A stretch of DNA of 64,000 nt from JAVEDQ01 sp963783105 (GCA_963783105.1 CAWAMI010000001.1:682001-746000), one strand, 5' to 3'; counted from the first letter of the stretch, positions 34,333-46,112 are shown. Notes: a model not told the origin generated them from the sequence alone. Made by a program: numbers and translations.

Positions 34333-34473
34333 TCACTTCTTCGGCCGCTGTCCCACGTGGTTCACCGCGTCGAGGGCCGGCGTCGCCGTGGGCACGACGA
34401 ACCCCTTGTGCTTCTTGTTCTGGTCCTGCTTCGGCTTGCGGGCTTCGCGTCCGCCCTTGTTCTTTCCCGACAT
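34333..34473 (-). CDS. Small conserved basic protein (46 residues)
   Basis: MSGKNKGGREARKPKQDQNK is followed by KHKGFVVPTATPALDAVNHV and a KK end. Lys/Arg make up about a third of the first 23 residues. Very short Lys-rich proteins of this type (GGREARKPK) recur in bacterial genomes and may bind RNA or DNA. A CTGGAG site lies upstream of the ATG. It lies alone between the acyl-CoA dehydrogenase and ABC exporter genes. Confidence 0.75.
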   Translation of the reverse strand: MSGKNKGGREARKPKQDQNKKHKGFVVPTATPALDAVNHVGQRPKK

Positions 34474-34557
34474 CGAGGACTCCAGGGTCCGTGGCATGAC
34501 CGGAGCGGCCAGACCGGGAGCGAAGTATGCGCCTGTTTCCGCTCCCGCGGGGCGGGC

Positions 34558-35393
34558 TCAGTCCTTCCGGTACGCGTGCAGGATCAGCGGGGCCGTGACG
34601 ACGAGCAGCACGGCGGACCAGATCAGCGACCCGACGACGTAGAACGTGAGCGAGTGGTCGAACGTGCTCGTGATCGGGTCGCCGAGCAGCAGGCCGCGCC
34701 AGGCGTCGACCATGAACGTCAGCGGCTGCCAGGCGGCGAACGCCTCCAGCACGCCGGGCATCGTCTCCACCGGCACGAAGGCGCTGGAGACGAAGGAGAA
34801 CGGCACGGCGAGGATGCTCAGCCCCTGCGCGGCCTGCGCGGAGCCGCTGACCAGGCCGAGCCAGACGAACACCCCGGCCAGGGCGACGGCGAAGACGACC
34901 AGCAGCCCGAGCGCGGCGAGCCACTCCAGCGCGCCGGCGTCGCTCCGGAAGCCGACGGCGAACCCGATGGCGAGCGTCACCATGCCGACCAGGACCATCA
35001 GCCCTGCGTCGGTGACCGCGCGGCCCGCGAGCACCGCGACGTTCGGCACCGGCAGGGAGCGCAACCGGTCGTACAGGCCGGAGGCGGCCTCCTCGGCGAC
35101 CGCGACCGAGCCCCCGCCGGCGGTGAACAGCAGGCCGCTGACGACGAAGCCCGGGACGAGGAAGTCGACGTACGCCAGGCCGGGCACGCCGATGGCCCCG
35201 CCGAGCACGTACCGGAACATCAGCAGGAACAGCACGCTCTGCAGTACGGCGATGCCGAGGATCTGCGGACTGCGGATGATCTTCAGGGCGGTGCGTACCG
35301 CCACCGCCGACAGGGTGGTGAAGGCGCTCGCCGTGCCGGTCGGGGCGTGCGGGCGGGGCCCCGGGATACGGGCGGGGGTGAGCGGTTCGGCGG

Positions 35394-35397
<4 letters not shown>
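34558..35397 (-). CDS. DrrB-type ABC exporter permease
   Basis: A 279-residue membrane protein with six helices and the ABC-2 permease layout of daunorubicin-type exporters (FRYVLGGAIGVPGLAYVDFL, GLYDRLRSLPVPNVAVLAGR, PFSFVSSAFVPVETMPGVL). It exports drugs or lipids together with the ATPase encoded upstream. The ATG overlaps the ATPase stop (ATGA). A TetR gene divergent from the pair is its likely regulator. Confidence 0.92.
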
Positions 35398-36389
<992 letters not shown>

Positions 36390-36421
36390 GGTCGAGAAGC
36401 CTGCAGGACGGGTCGGCATCT

Positions 36422-36460
36422 GTCAACCAAACGGATGATTGTGTGCGACGTACGGTTGAC
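36422..36460. promoter_or_regulatory. TetR operator candidate between drrA-like and tetR-like genes
   Basis: Inverted arms GTCAACC (36422-36428) and GGTTGAC (36454-36460) are separated by 25 bases in the 73-base gap between the divergent genes (counting the drrA-like start at 36389). The second arm ends 2 bases before the regulator ATG. A repressor bound here would block both genes. Confidence 0.5.
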
Positions 36461-36462
36461 GC

Positions 36463-37137
36463 ATGACCGGACCGCGCCGCGCCCCCCAGCGGGACGAGCG
36501 CATCCGCGACGCCGAGCGCAGCCGTGCGGCCCTGCTCGACGCGGCGGAGGTGGAGTTCGCCGAGAAGGGACTCGCCGGCGCCCGCGTCGAGGCCATCGCA
36601 ACCCGGGCCGGCCTGAACAAGCAACTGATTTCCTACTACTTCGGCGGCAAGGCCGGCCTGTACGACGCCATCCTCGAGCGCTGGTACGCCCGCGAGCGCG
36701 ACTTCGACACCCCCGGGACGACCCTGCCGGAGCTGGTCCTGCGCTACTTCGACGTCGGCCGCGACAGCGTCCACCTGCAGCGGCTGTTCCTGCGCGAATC
36801 GCTGGCGCAGGACCCCGCCGACGTCGCCTACGAGCCGGACAACGACGACACCTCCGGCATGCGGCGTCGCCAGCGGGCGGGGGAGATCGCGCCGGACCTG
36901 GACCCCGCGTTCGTCATGCTGTTCCTGCAGGCGCTGGTCGTCGCCCCGGTCGTCTTCCCGGGAGAGGTCAAGCGGCTGACCGGGCTCGACCCGGCCTCGG
37001 AGGAGTTCCAGGAGCGGGCTCGGACCCAACTCGCCCGGATCGTCGAGCGTTTCGCGCTACCGGACACGGTGGCGCCGGTCGCAGACTGTGCGCCGGAAGG
37101 ATCGGCAGGTCCGGATGGGGGGAGGGAACGAGCGTGA
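36463..37137 (+). CDS. TetR family transcriptional regulator
   Basis: A 224-residue repressor. The helix-turn-helix is at 25-65: LDAAEVEFAEKGLAGARVEA, IATRAGLNKQLISYYFGGKA. The C-terminal ligand domain has the TetR_C pattern. It is divergent from the drrAB-like exporter genes and probably represses them until a drug binds. Its stop overlaps the GTG of a Pro-rich small gene. Confidence 0.92.
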   Translation: MTGPRRAPQRDERIRDAERSRAALLDAAEVEFAEKGLAGARVEAIATRAGLNKQLISYYFGGKAGLYDAILERWYARERDFDTPGTTLPELVLRYFDVGRDSVHLQRLFLRESLAQDPADVAYEPDNDDTSGMRRRQRAGEIAPDLDPAFVMLFLQALVVAPVVFPGEVKRLTGLDPASEEFQERARTQLARIVERFALPDTVAPVADCAPEGSAGPDGGRERA

Positions 37138-37418
37138 TCGATTCCGCGAACGTCCTGACAGGTGGGACTCTGCCGACAGGTGGGACTCTGCCGACAGGTA
37201 AGACTCTGCCGGCAGGGACGACGGCACCCGACGCGCCGCCGCCGGAGGCCCCGACCCCCGACGCGCCGACCCCGTCCCCCGACGCCCCGCCGCTCGACCC
37301 CACCGAGCCCGTTCCGGACGACCCGGGCCCGCTGCTGCCGGACTCGCCGGAACAGCTGCCCCCGCCGCCCGTCGAACCGTCGCCGGAGCCGTCCGGTCCG
37401 CCGGCCGAGCGGACCTAG
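37134..37418 (+). CDS. Small Pro/Thr-rich protein
   Basis: A 94-residue protein without a signal peptide or membrane helix, rich in Pro, Asp, Glu and Thr and probably unfolded. Its N-terminus contains three 18-bp DNA repeats giving TGGTLP, TGGTLP and TGKTLP. A strong GGGGGGAGGG site precedes GTG 37134, which overlaps the TetR stop (GTGA), so it is co-translated with the regulator. I do not recognise a function. Confidence 0.6.
   Translation: MIDSANVLTGGTLPTGGTLPTGKTLPAGTTAPDAPPPEAPTPDAPTPSPDAPPLDPTEPVPDDPGPLLPDSPEQLPPPPVEPSPEPSGPPAERT
37158..37211 (+). repeat. 18-bp tandem repeat, three copies
   Basis: ACAGGTGGGACTCTGCCG occurs at 37158-37175 and 37176-37193, with a third copy differing by two bases at 37194-37211. 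It encodes TGGTLP units at the N-terminus of the Pro/Thr-rich protein. Confidence 0.9.
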
Positions 37419-37427
37419 CTTCGACAC

Positions 37428-39119
37428 TCAGCCCCTGGCGGGCGCCGTCGCCCTCGGTGCTCCGTGCCCCTCGTCCGGGTAGTCGGATCCGGATTGCTGC
37501 TCGGCCGATGTCCCTGTCGATGTGCCGGTCGATGTCGAATCGACATCGGTGTCGTCGTCCTGCTTCCCGTGCCGGACCAGCAACAGGGCGACCGCTGCCG
37601 ACGCGAACAGCAGCGCGGCGGCCAGCGTCAGGCAGGTGTGCAGACCATCGCCGAAGCTGGCGTAGGTGGCATCGAGAACGCGCTGGACCAGCGGCCGCAA
37701 CGGCGGCGGGTAGTCCTGCACCGAACCCTGGCTCGGCACCCCGCCGTGGTCGACGACCCTGCGCACGTAGTCCTGCAGCACCTGGGGGACGCCCAGTGCC
37801 TGGAGCCGGTTCTGCAGCGTGCCGGTGAGCGCGCCGTTGATGACCGAGCCGAGCACCGCGATGCCGACCACCGCGCCCAACTGACGGCTCGTGTTGGTGA
37901 CGCCGGCTGCCATGCCGGACCGGCGGGCCGGGACGGCGGCCAACGCCGCTGACGTCACCGGCACCAGGGTCATGCCGAAGCCGATGCCCGCCACCAGCAG
38001 GGCGAGAGCCAGGGGAAGGTATGCCACGTCGGTGTCGACGACGGCGTTGGTCCACAGCACACCGCCGGCGGCGATCAGACAGCCGACGGTCATCGGCACC
38101 TTCGGGCCCATCGCCCCGACCCATCGACCGGTCGTCGCGGCGGCCACGATCATCCCGGCAGCCATCGGCGCGAACTGTGCCGCGAGTTCGGAGGCCGACT
38201 GACCGGCCACGATCTGCAGGTACAGCGCGGTGAAGAAGAAGATGGCGAACAGCCCGAAGTAGGCCAGGAACGCGACCAGGTTGGCCCCGGCGAACGTCGG
38301 CCGGCGGAAGAAGGACGGGTCGACCAGCGGGTCGGACACGACGTGCTCGGCCACCACGAACAGCACCAGCGCGGCGGCGGCTGCGGCGAACAGGACGAGG
38401 ATGTTGGTGGACGAGTAGCCGTCCCGCTCGCCCTGGATGATCGCGTAGGTCAGCAGGGTGATCGACGCCGCCCCCAGCACCGCACCCAGGACGTCGATCC
38501 GGCGGTGTTCCCGGTCGGCCGCCTCGGGCAGCGTGGCCGCGGCCAGGACCAGCGCGAGGAGGCCGAAGGCCAGGTTGAACCAGAAGATCGCCCGCCAGCT
38601 CCCCAGCTCGACCAGGAGTCCGCCCAGCACGGGGCCGAGGGCCAGCGCGAGACCGGACACGGCGGTCCACGCGCCGAGGGCGCGGGCGCGGCTGCGCTCC
38701 CCGGGGAACAGCTGCCGCAGCATGGACAGCGTCCCGGGCTCGCTGGCCGCCGCCCCGACGCCCATGACGACGCGCCCGACGATCAACACGGTCGAGCTGT
38801 CGGCGAGTGCCGACACCACCGACCCGGCGCAGAAGACGACGACACCGAACAGCATCACCCTCCGGCGTCCCAGGAGGTCACCGAGGCTGCCGCCGACCAG
38901 CATCAGGCCCGCGAAGGCGAGCGCGTAGCCGTTGACCACCCACTGCAGCTGGGTGACCCCGGCCTTCAGGTCGTCCTGGACGCCCTTCAGGCTGGTGCTG
39001 ATGATCGTCGTGTCGAGAAACGTCAGGAAGAGCACCACGCAGATCGCCGCGAGCGCGACGAACCGGAATCGGTCGGCTCCGTCCGCTGCTCGCGCACGAC
39101 CGGCCTGCGTCGAGACCAC
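37428..39119 (-). CDS. MFS transporter, DHA2/EmrB-type
   Basis: The 563-residue pump has 14 predicted helices. FLTFLDTTIISTSLKGVQDD and GGSLGDLLGRRRVMLFG are DHA2 family motifs (D-x-T-x-x-x-x-x-L and motif A), and VLGGLLVELGSWRAIFWFN is the motif C region of exporters. The substrate is probably a drug or other amphiphile. A long Asp/Ser/Thr tail (SGTSTGTSAEQQ region) follows the last helix. The start is GTG 39119, preceded by TAGGGG; the longer open frame to 39242 overlaps sdhB. Confidence 0.9.
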   Translation of the reverse strand: MVSTQAGRARAADGADRFRFVALAAICVVLFLTFLDTTIISTSLKGVQDDLKAGVTQLQWVVNGYALAFAGLMLVGGSLGDLLGRRRVMLFGVVVFCAGSVVSALADSSTVLIVGRVVMGVGAAASEPGTLSMLRQLFPGERSRARALGAWTAVSGLALALGPVLGGLLVELGSWRAIFWFNLAFGLLALVLAAATLPEAADREHRRIDVLGAVLGAASITLLTYAIIQGERDGYSSTNILVLFAAAAAALVLFVVAEHVVSDPLVDPSFFRRPTFAGANLVAFLAYFGLFAIFFFTALYLQIVAGQSASELAAQFAPMAAGMIVAAATTGRWVGAMGPKVPMTVGCLIAAGGVLWTNAVVDTDVAYLPLALALLVAGIGFGMTLVPVTSAALAAVPARRSGMAAGVTNTSRQLGAVVGIAVLGSVINGALTGTLQNRLQALGVPQVLQDYVRRVVDHGGVPSQGSVQDYPPPLRPLVQRVLDATYASFGDGLHTCLTLAAALLFASAAVALLLVRHGKQDDDTDVDSTSTGTSTGTSAEQQSGSDYPDEGHGAPRATAPARG

Positions 39120-39210
39120 AGCAACGCCCCTAGACGGTCGGGTTTGTCCCTGACGTCCGAATGTCTTGCCCACGATCGGGGGATTTACCCCTGCTGCTGT
39201 CGTCCCCTGC

Positions 39211-39963
39211 TTACTCGGCGCTACCGCCACCGCGCAGGGCACGCAGGTACTCGCGGTTCATGTTGACGATGCTGTCGAAGGGGATGCCCTTGGGGCAGGC
39301 GTCGACGCACTGGCCGACGTTGGTGCAGCCGCCGAACCCCTCCTCGTCCATCGCCTCGACCATGCGCAGCACGCGGGTCTCCCGCTCCGGCTGCCCCTGC
39401 GGGAGGATGTTGAGGTGCGTGATCTTGGCCGAGGTGAACAGCATCGCGGCCCCGTTCGGGCAGGCCGCCACGCACGCGCCGCAGCTGATGCACGTCGCGT
39501 TCTCGAACGCGAGGTCGGCGGCGGCCTTGGGCACCGGCGTCGCGTGCGCCTCGGGCGCGGACCCCGTCGACGTCGAGATGTAGCCGCCGGCCGCGATGAT
39601 GCGGTCGAAGGGTGTCCGGTCGACCACCAGGTCCTTGATCACCGGGAACGGCCCGGCCCGCCACGGCTCGACCTCGATCGTCGCGCCGTCGGAGAACTCC
39701 CGCATGTGCAACTGGCAGACGGTGGTCTTGATCGGCCCGTGCGCGCGGCCGTTGATGACCATGCCGCACGAGCCGCAGATGCCCTCGCGGCAGTCGTGGT
39801 CGAACGAGATCGGGTCCTGGTCGTCGAGGATCAGCTGCTCGTTCAGGACATCGAGCATCTCGAGGAAGGACATGTCCTCGGTGACGTCGTCGAGGGAGTA
39901 GTCGACCATCGAGCCCGGCGCGTCCGGACCTTCCTGCCGCCACACCCGAAGGGTGATCTTCAC
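39211..39963 (-). CDS. sdhB: Succinate dehydrogenase iron-sulfur subunit
   Basis: A 250-residue protein with the [2Fe-2S] ligands CREGICGSCG (about 58-67) and a later Cys, and the [4Fe-4S]/[3Fe-4S] cysteines CISCGACVAACPNG and CTNVGQCVDACPKGIP. It passes electrons from SdhA to the quinone site. It is last in the sdhCAB operon, starting 13 bases after sdhA. Confidence 0.95.
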   Translation of the reverse strand: MKITLRVWRQEGPDAPGSMVDYSLDDVTEDMSFLEMLDVLNEQLILDDQDPISFDHDCREGICGSCGMVINGRAHGPIKTTVCQLHMREFSDGATIEVEPWRAGPFPVIKDLVVDRTPFDRIIAAGGYISTSTGSAPEAHATPVPKAAADLAFENATCISCGACVAACPNGAAMLFTSAKITHLNILPQGQPERETRVLRMVEAMDEEGFGGCTNVGQCVDACPKGIPFDSIVNMNREYLRALRGGGSAE

Positions 39964-39976
39964 GCGTAACTCCAGA

Positions 39977-41929
<1,953 letters not shown>

Positions 41930-41930
41930 G

Positions 41931-42638
41931 TCAGTCCACCAATCCGGTCATGACGGCCACGGGCACGACGATGAATCCGACCGAGATGGCGACCGCGAGG
42001 ACGTCACCGGTCGCCCGGATCGCCCGCGCGCGGGCGGGGCGGTGCAGGCCGAGGGTGCGCGTGGAGCTCTCGAAGCCGTGGTGGATGTGCAGGCCCAGAG
42101 CCACCATCGCGGCGATGTAGATCACGTTCTCGTACCAGACCGAGAAGTTCTGGACGATGTTGGCGTAGGCCCGCGGCTGGTCGTAGCCGGAGATGGCGAC
42201 GCCGGCGCTGAGGTTCAGCAGGTGCCAGACGATGAACAGCCCGAGCGCGACCCCGCCGTAGCGCATGTAGCGCGTGGTGGCCGTGGCCTCGAGCCGCTGA
42301 CGGCCGCTGTACTTCACCGGACGGGCCCGCAGGTCCCGCCAGGACAGCTGCGCCGCGGCGACGACGTGCAGGACGACGACGACCAGCAGCACGGCCCGCT
42401 GGATCCACAGGAACCAGGCGCCCTTGAGGACCGGCGTGCCGATCGAGCGCAGCCAGTGCGCGTAGTCGTCGAACTCCCCGGGACCGAAGAAGATCTTGAG
42501 GTTGCCGAGCATGTGCACGAGCAGCCACAGGATCATGATCATGCCGGTAACGGCGACGACCACCTTCTTCCCGATCGTGCTGCGCCACAGGGCGCGCACG
42601 CCGGTCAGATGCGGTGGTGCCAGCTGGATGCTTGCCAC
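41931..42638 (-). CDS. sdhC: Succinate dehydrogenase cytochrome b subunit
   Basis: The 235-residue membrane anchor has five helices and conserved heme histidines (WLLVHMLGNLKIF, VLHVVAAAQLSW, VWHLLNLSAG, GLHIHHGFESS). One long subunit instead of separate SdhC and SdhD marks the di-heme type B enzyme of the Bacillus/mycobacterial Sdh1 group. GTG 42638 is the start; no Shine-Dalgarno is evident. Confidence 0.93.
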   Translation of the reverse strand: MASIQLAPPHLTGVRALWRSTIGKKVVVAVTGMIMILWLLVHMLGNLKIFFGPGEFDDYAHWLRSIGTPVLKGAWFLWIQRAVLLVVVVLHVVAAAQLSWRDLRARPVKYSGRQRLEATATTRYMRYGGVALGLFIVWHLLNLSAGVAISGYDQPRAYANIVQNFSVWYENVIYIAAMVALGLHIHHGFESSTRTLGLHRPARARAIRATGDVLAVAISVGFIVVPVAVMTGLVD

Positions 42639-42684
42639 GGGACAACGGTAATCGAGAGGAACCGGACACTGACGCGCAGGCCGG

Positions 42685-43359
42685 TCAATCGGGCCCGTCC
42701 AGGTCGGCGGGCGGCTCCGGGAGGGCGTAGACGACCACGTTGTCCGCGTAGCTCCGGGTCCGCTCGTCGAACGCGCCGCCACAGGTGACGAGCACCAGCC
42801 GGGGCCGCCCGTAGCCCGCGAACACGTCCGCGGGAAGCGCCTGCTTGGGGTAGCTGCGGACGCCGACGACCCGGTAGGCGGTGCTGAACCGTGCGTTCCC
42901 GACGTCCACCCGGTCGCCCGGACGCAGGCGGCTCGCGCGGGCCATGACCCCGGCTCCCTCGTCCCAGGTGTCGACGTGACCGGTGAGGACCGTCGTGCCG
43001 GTGGCGTCCCCCGGACGGGGCCCGGCGGCCCACCAGCCGACGAGTCCGCCGTCGTCGGGGACGCGCAGCGCGCCGGAGCGGTCGGTTCGGATCGGGACGA
43101 CCCGGGCGTCGAGGCCCACCCTCGCCGCGCGTACCCGCTCGGGCGCCGGGGCGCGGGGCCCGGGCCCGGGCTCGGGCTCGCGTTCGTCGGCGGTGGCGGG
43201 CGCGACCCCGACCTCGAGGGCCGGGACGACGCCCGACGCTCGTCCGCTCGCGGCCGCGCCGCCGCCGAGCGCGGACAGCGCGAGTGAGCCGGCGAGCGCG
43301 GCTGCGCCGGCCGCCACGAGGGCGACCGACGCAGCCGTGCGGTGCTGTCGTGTCGACAT
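42685..43359 (-). CDS. Class F sortase
   Basis: A 224-residue exported transpeptidase: an N-terminal signal/anchor helix (about 12-35), a Pro/Glu-rich linker, and the sortase beta-barrel. The catalytic His is in LTGHVDTW, the Cys in LVTCGGAFD (about 193), and the Arg in ERTRSYADN. It attaches surface proteins to the wall. It begins 4 bases after the DUF4397 gene, its probable substrate, and that product has no obvious LPxTG. Confidence 0.9.
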   Translation of the reverse strand: MSTRQHRTAASVALVAAGAAALAGSLALSALGGGAAASGRASGVVPALEVGVAPATADEREPEPGPGPRAPAPERVRAARVGLDARVVPIRTDRSGALRVPDDGGLVGWWAAGPRPGDATGTTVLTGHVDTWDEGAGVMARASRLRPGDRVDVGNARFSTAYRVVGVRSYPKQALPADVFAGYGRPRLVLVTCGGAFDERTRSYADNVVVYALPEPPADLDGPD

Positions 43360-43363
43360 CGGC

Positions 43364-44191
43364 TCAGCGCCGGGCCGCCACGAGCCGCCGTCCGCCGACG
43401 GCCAGCAGGGCCGCTCCGCCGAGTCCGAGGGCGAGCAGCGCGGGGCTGCCGAAGCCGTCGTCGTAGGCGCTGCCGCCGGAGCCGGCCGGAGCCGAGGTGG
43501 CCGCCGCGCTGACGTCCTGGGTGACGAGCCGCAGGGTGTCGTCCTCGGCGCTGCCGATGGCGTAGACGACCGTGTTCGACCCGTCGGCGAGGTTCAGCGA
43601 GGCCGGGCCGATGACCGGCTCGCTCTGGCCGGCCAGCACGACGTCGGCGGACACGGTGCCCGGATCGACCTCGAGGCTGCGGGACTGCGGGTTGGTCAGG
43701 CCCTCGACGACGGGCGTGCCGCCCGCGCGGACGTCGACGGCCGGCGCGGCGGCGGTGTGCCGCACCGTCAGGCGGGCCTTGCCGTCGGTCACCTCGGTCT
43801 CGTTCACGAACGGGGTGAGGGTCGGGCTGCCGTCGGCGGACAGGTGCGCGACGAGGGAGACGTTCGCGCCCGCGGGCAGCTGCGCCGACCCGCTGATCGC
43901 CGGTGCGGCGGTCGCCGCCGAGCCGGCCTTGCGGACCGCGATCTCGTAGTTCCCCGCGGGGAGCGAGAGCGGGGAGGTGACCGTGCCCGGCTGGAAGTCG
44001 GTCAGCGTGGCCTTCCCGTTGACGTAGACGTCGACGGGCAGGTCGGGCACGCCGTGCACGACGGTGACGGTGCCGTCGGAGCCCGTCGCCGCCCAAGCGG
44101 GTGCGGCGAGCAGCGGAGCCGCTGCGACCGCCGCGGCTGCTGCAGCCGTCACGAGTGCGCGGCGACGGAACGGGGTGAGGTTCGAGGACAT
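43364..44191 (-). CDS. DUF4397 exported protein with C-terminal membrane anchor
   Basis: A 275-residue protein: signal peptide (about 1-35, with an Ala-rich stretch ending in AWA), two DUF4397 beta domains (VTVVHGVPDLPVDVYVNGKA; LTVRHTAAAPAVDVRAGG) at about 40-140 and 140-225, then a Gly/Ser linker and a C-terminal helix followed by RRLVAARR. This end resembles a sorting signal, but the normal LPxTG is missing. ATG 44191 is used since GGAGGT lies 8 bases upstream. It is co-transcribed with the sortase. Confidence 0.88.
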   Translation of the reverse strand: MSSNLTPFRRRALVTAAAAAAVAAAPLLAAPAWAATGSDGTVTVVHGVPDLPVDVYVNGKATLTDFQPGTVTSPLSLPAGNYEIAVRKAGSAATAAPAISGSAQLPAGANVSLVAHLSADGSPTLTPFVNETEVTDGKARLTVRHTAAAPAVDVRAGGTPVVEGLTNPQSRSLEVDPGTVSADVVLAGQSEPVIGPASLNLADGSNTVVYAIGSAEDDTLRLVTQDVSAAATSAPAGSGGSAYDDGFGSPALLALGLGGAALLAVGGRRLVAARR

Positions 44192-44384
44192 GCGGGCCAC
44201 CTCCGGCCGTAAGGGCGGGCTCGGGGATGCCCGCCGATGCCCTCTCTTCGCGGGACATAGTTGACCGGGTTGCGACCGGGCGAAGGTTTCTCCTCGAATT
44301 TTTTCTGCAGGGCGCGGAGTGCCTCATGAGCTGGGCGTTATGCGCCGATAGACCCCGGAAGGCCGGCGAGCGAGGAGGTGCGGC

Positions 44385-45257
44385 GTGGATGGGATGGCGG
44401 ACGTCAGCGCGCGCATCTCGCAGATCACCGCGCAGCTCGCGGCGCTGTCCTCGGGTGGGCCTGCTGCGAGACCGCCGGCGGGTACCGCGTCGACCACCGG
44501 GACGACCGGGACGACCGGGAGCGCGGGCTCGTCGACGACCGCCGGCGCCTCGTCCGGCCCGTTCGGTTCCGTCCTCGCCGACGCGCTCAACAACCAGCTG
44601 TCCACGCTCGCGGCGTCCACCGGCGACGGAACCTCGGACGGAACCTCTGACGGGGGCCTGGGGTCGGGCGCCGGCTCCTCGACCGGTGGTGCCTCGGCCG
44701 ACCCGTCCGCCTCGGCCGCGCTGGTCGCGGCGCGGATGGCGCTCACCGGGCTGCCCACGGCTGCTGCCACGCCGGGTGCCTCAGCGGCCGCCCCGACGAC
44801 CGCTGCCGCACCCAGCCCCGTCCACGCCGCTCGGCCCGCTGCCGCAGCCAAGCCGGCCGCGAGCTACCCCACCGACCTCTCGGCGTACGGCAACGGACGC
44901 ATCCCGGCCTCGGCGCTCAAGCCCCTCGGCGTCGGGGACCACCGGCTCTGGGCACCCGCCGCCGATCACTTCCGCGCGATGCGGGCGGCGGCGGCCCGCG
45001 ACGGCGTCTCGATCGGGGTCAACGACTCCTACCGCTCCTACGCCGAGCAGGTCGACATGGCCCGGCGCAAGGGCCTGTACTCCCAGGGCGGGCTCGCGGC
45101 CGCACCCGGCACGAGCGAGCACGGTCTCGGCAAGAGCGTCGACCTCCAGCTCGACTCCCGCGCGCTGTCCTGGATGCGCGCCCATGCCGACGAGTACGGC
45201 TTTCGCAACAACGTGCCGCGGGAGTCCTGGCACTGGACCTACACCGCCCGTTCCTGA
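44385..45257 (+). CDS. M15 family D-Ala-D-Ala carboxypeptidase-like protein
   Basis: The 290-residue protein has an Ala/Ser/Thr-rich, unstructured N-terminal half beginning SARISQITAQLAALS, and a VanY/M15 zinc peptidase domain (about 165-290). Metal ligands and catalytic residues are seen in GTSEHGLGKSVDLQL (His, Asp) and ESWHWTY (Glu, His). Peptidases of this type trim wall peptides. No signal peptide is visible, which is odd for a wall enzyme; the start motif resembles proteins exported by flagellar-type routes. GTG 44385 follows GAGGAGGTGCGGC. Confidence 0.85.
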   Translation: MDGMADVSARISQITAQLAALSSGGPAARPPAGTASTTGTTGTTGSAGSSTTAGASSGPFGSVLADALNNQLSTLAASTGDGTSDGTSDGGLGSGAGSSTGGASADPSASAALVAARMALTGLPTAAATPGASAAAPTTAAAPSPVHAARPAAAAKPAASYPTDLSAYGNGRIPASALKPLGVGDHRLWAPAADHFRAMRAAAARDGVSIGVNDSYRSYAEQVDMARRKGLYSQGGLAAAPGTSEHGLGKSVDLQLDSRALSWMRAHADEYGFRNNVPRESWHWTYTARS

Positions 45258-45350
45258 CACCGCCCGCTCCTGACACCGCCCGGGCCTTGACACGGCCCTT
45301 CCCCGACGCCGTAGCTGGTGGTAGCGACCTCAGGCGGTAGGGAGCAGGAC

Positions 45351-45629
45351 GTGACCGCACCACGGGGCCCTCGCCGTCCGGGCGAGGAGGACTATCACGA
45401 CCCGACGGCTGGGTTCATGGGCGCGCCGGGAGCCCGCAGTGCGCTCGCCCTGCGGCTCGTCCTGGCGGTCTTCGGGCTGGTCGCGTGTGGGGCCGGTGGG
45501 GTCGTCGCGCTGATCCTCGGCGCGACGGCGTTCGGCGTCGTACTTCTCGTGCTGGCCGTCGTGGCCGCGGTCGACGCCGTCGTCGTGCTGCGGCGGAGGG
45601 CGGCCGTCCGGCGGCCCTCATCGCTCTGA
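45351..45629 (+). CDS. Small membrane protein (DUF6343-like)
   Basis: A 92-residue protein with a polar N-terminus (RPGEEDYHDPTAGF) and two membrane helices (about 32-55, 58-78), ending with a short basic tail. The pattern SALALRLVLAVFGLVACGAG resembles a small actinobacterial family of unknown function. GTG 45351 is chosen because GGGAGCAGGAC precedes it. Confidence 0.7.
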   Translation: MTAPRGPRRPGEEDYHDPTAGFMGAPGARSALALRLVLAVFGLVACGAGGVVALILGATAFGVVLLVLAVVAAVDAVVVLRRRAAVRRPSSL

Positions 45630-45653
45630 CGCCTCGTCACCGGCTGCGCCTCG

Positions 45654-46097
45654 TCACCGGCTGACGAGCCGCTCCAGCCGCTCGAGCGTCTGCTGGTGCA
45701 GTCGGGCCACGCCCTTCGGCGCGAAGGTCCGCTCGAAGAAGCCGCCGATGCCGCCGGCCCCCTGCCACGTCGTCGTCGCGGTCACCTTCGTGCCCTCGCC
45801 CTCCGGGGAGAGCGACCACTCCGTGCGCAGCGAGGAGAGCGCGTCCTCGTCCCGGACCAGCCGGTCCGGCTCGGCCGGGACGATCGCGATGCGGTAGTCG
45901 CGCTGCCGCCCGCCGGCGTGCAGCGTGTAGGTGACGAGCGAGGCTCCGGCAGAAGCGCTGTCGGGCGGGACGACCGTCACGTCGTGGTACGCCTCCGGCA
46001 GGATCTCGCGACGACGCTCCGGGTCCGAGAGAACGCCGAAGACGTCGCTCGCCCCTGCGGGGATGGATCGTTCCGCCGTCGCGCGCACCGTCGCCAT
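45654..46097 (-). CDS. SRPBCC family protein
   Basis: A 147-residue protein of the START/polyketide-cyclase-like fold: the N-terminal strand ATVRATAERSIPAGASDVFG, the turn LSDPERRREILPEAYHDV, and the C-terminal helix GVARLHQQTLERLERLV that lines the cavity. It may bind a lipid or steroid; there is no evidence of catalysis. The start is ATG 46097, as the longer frame to 46199 reads into the intergenic inverted repeat. Confidence 0.88.
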   Translation of the reverse strand: MATVRATAERSIPAGASDVFGVLSDPERRREILPEAYHDVTVVPPDSASAGASLVTYTLHAGGRQRDYRIAIVPAEPDRLVRDEDALSSLRTEWSLSPEGEGTKVTATTTWQGAGGIGGFFERTFAPKGVARLHQQTLERLERLVSR

Positions 46098-46112
46098 GTG
46101 CCTCACGGTAGC

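Noticed and set aside
44197..44384. Possible second riboswitch upstream of the M15 peptidase
   Set aside because: GC-rich hairpin GGCGGGC/GCCCGCC and a TTGACC are present, but I could not match the core of c-di-AMP or other known elements.
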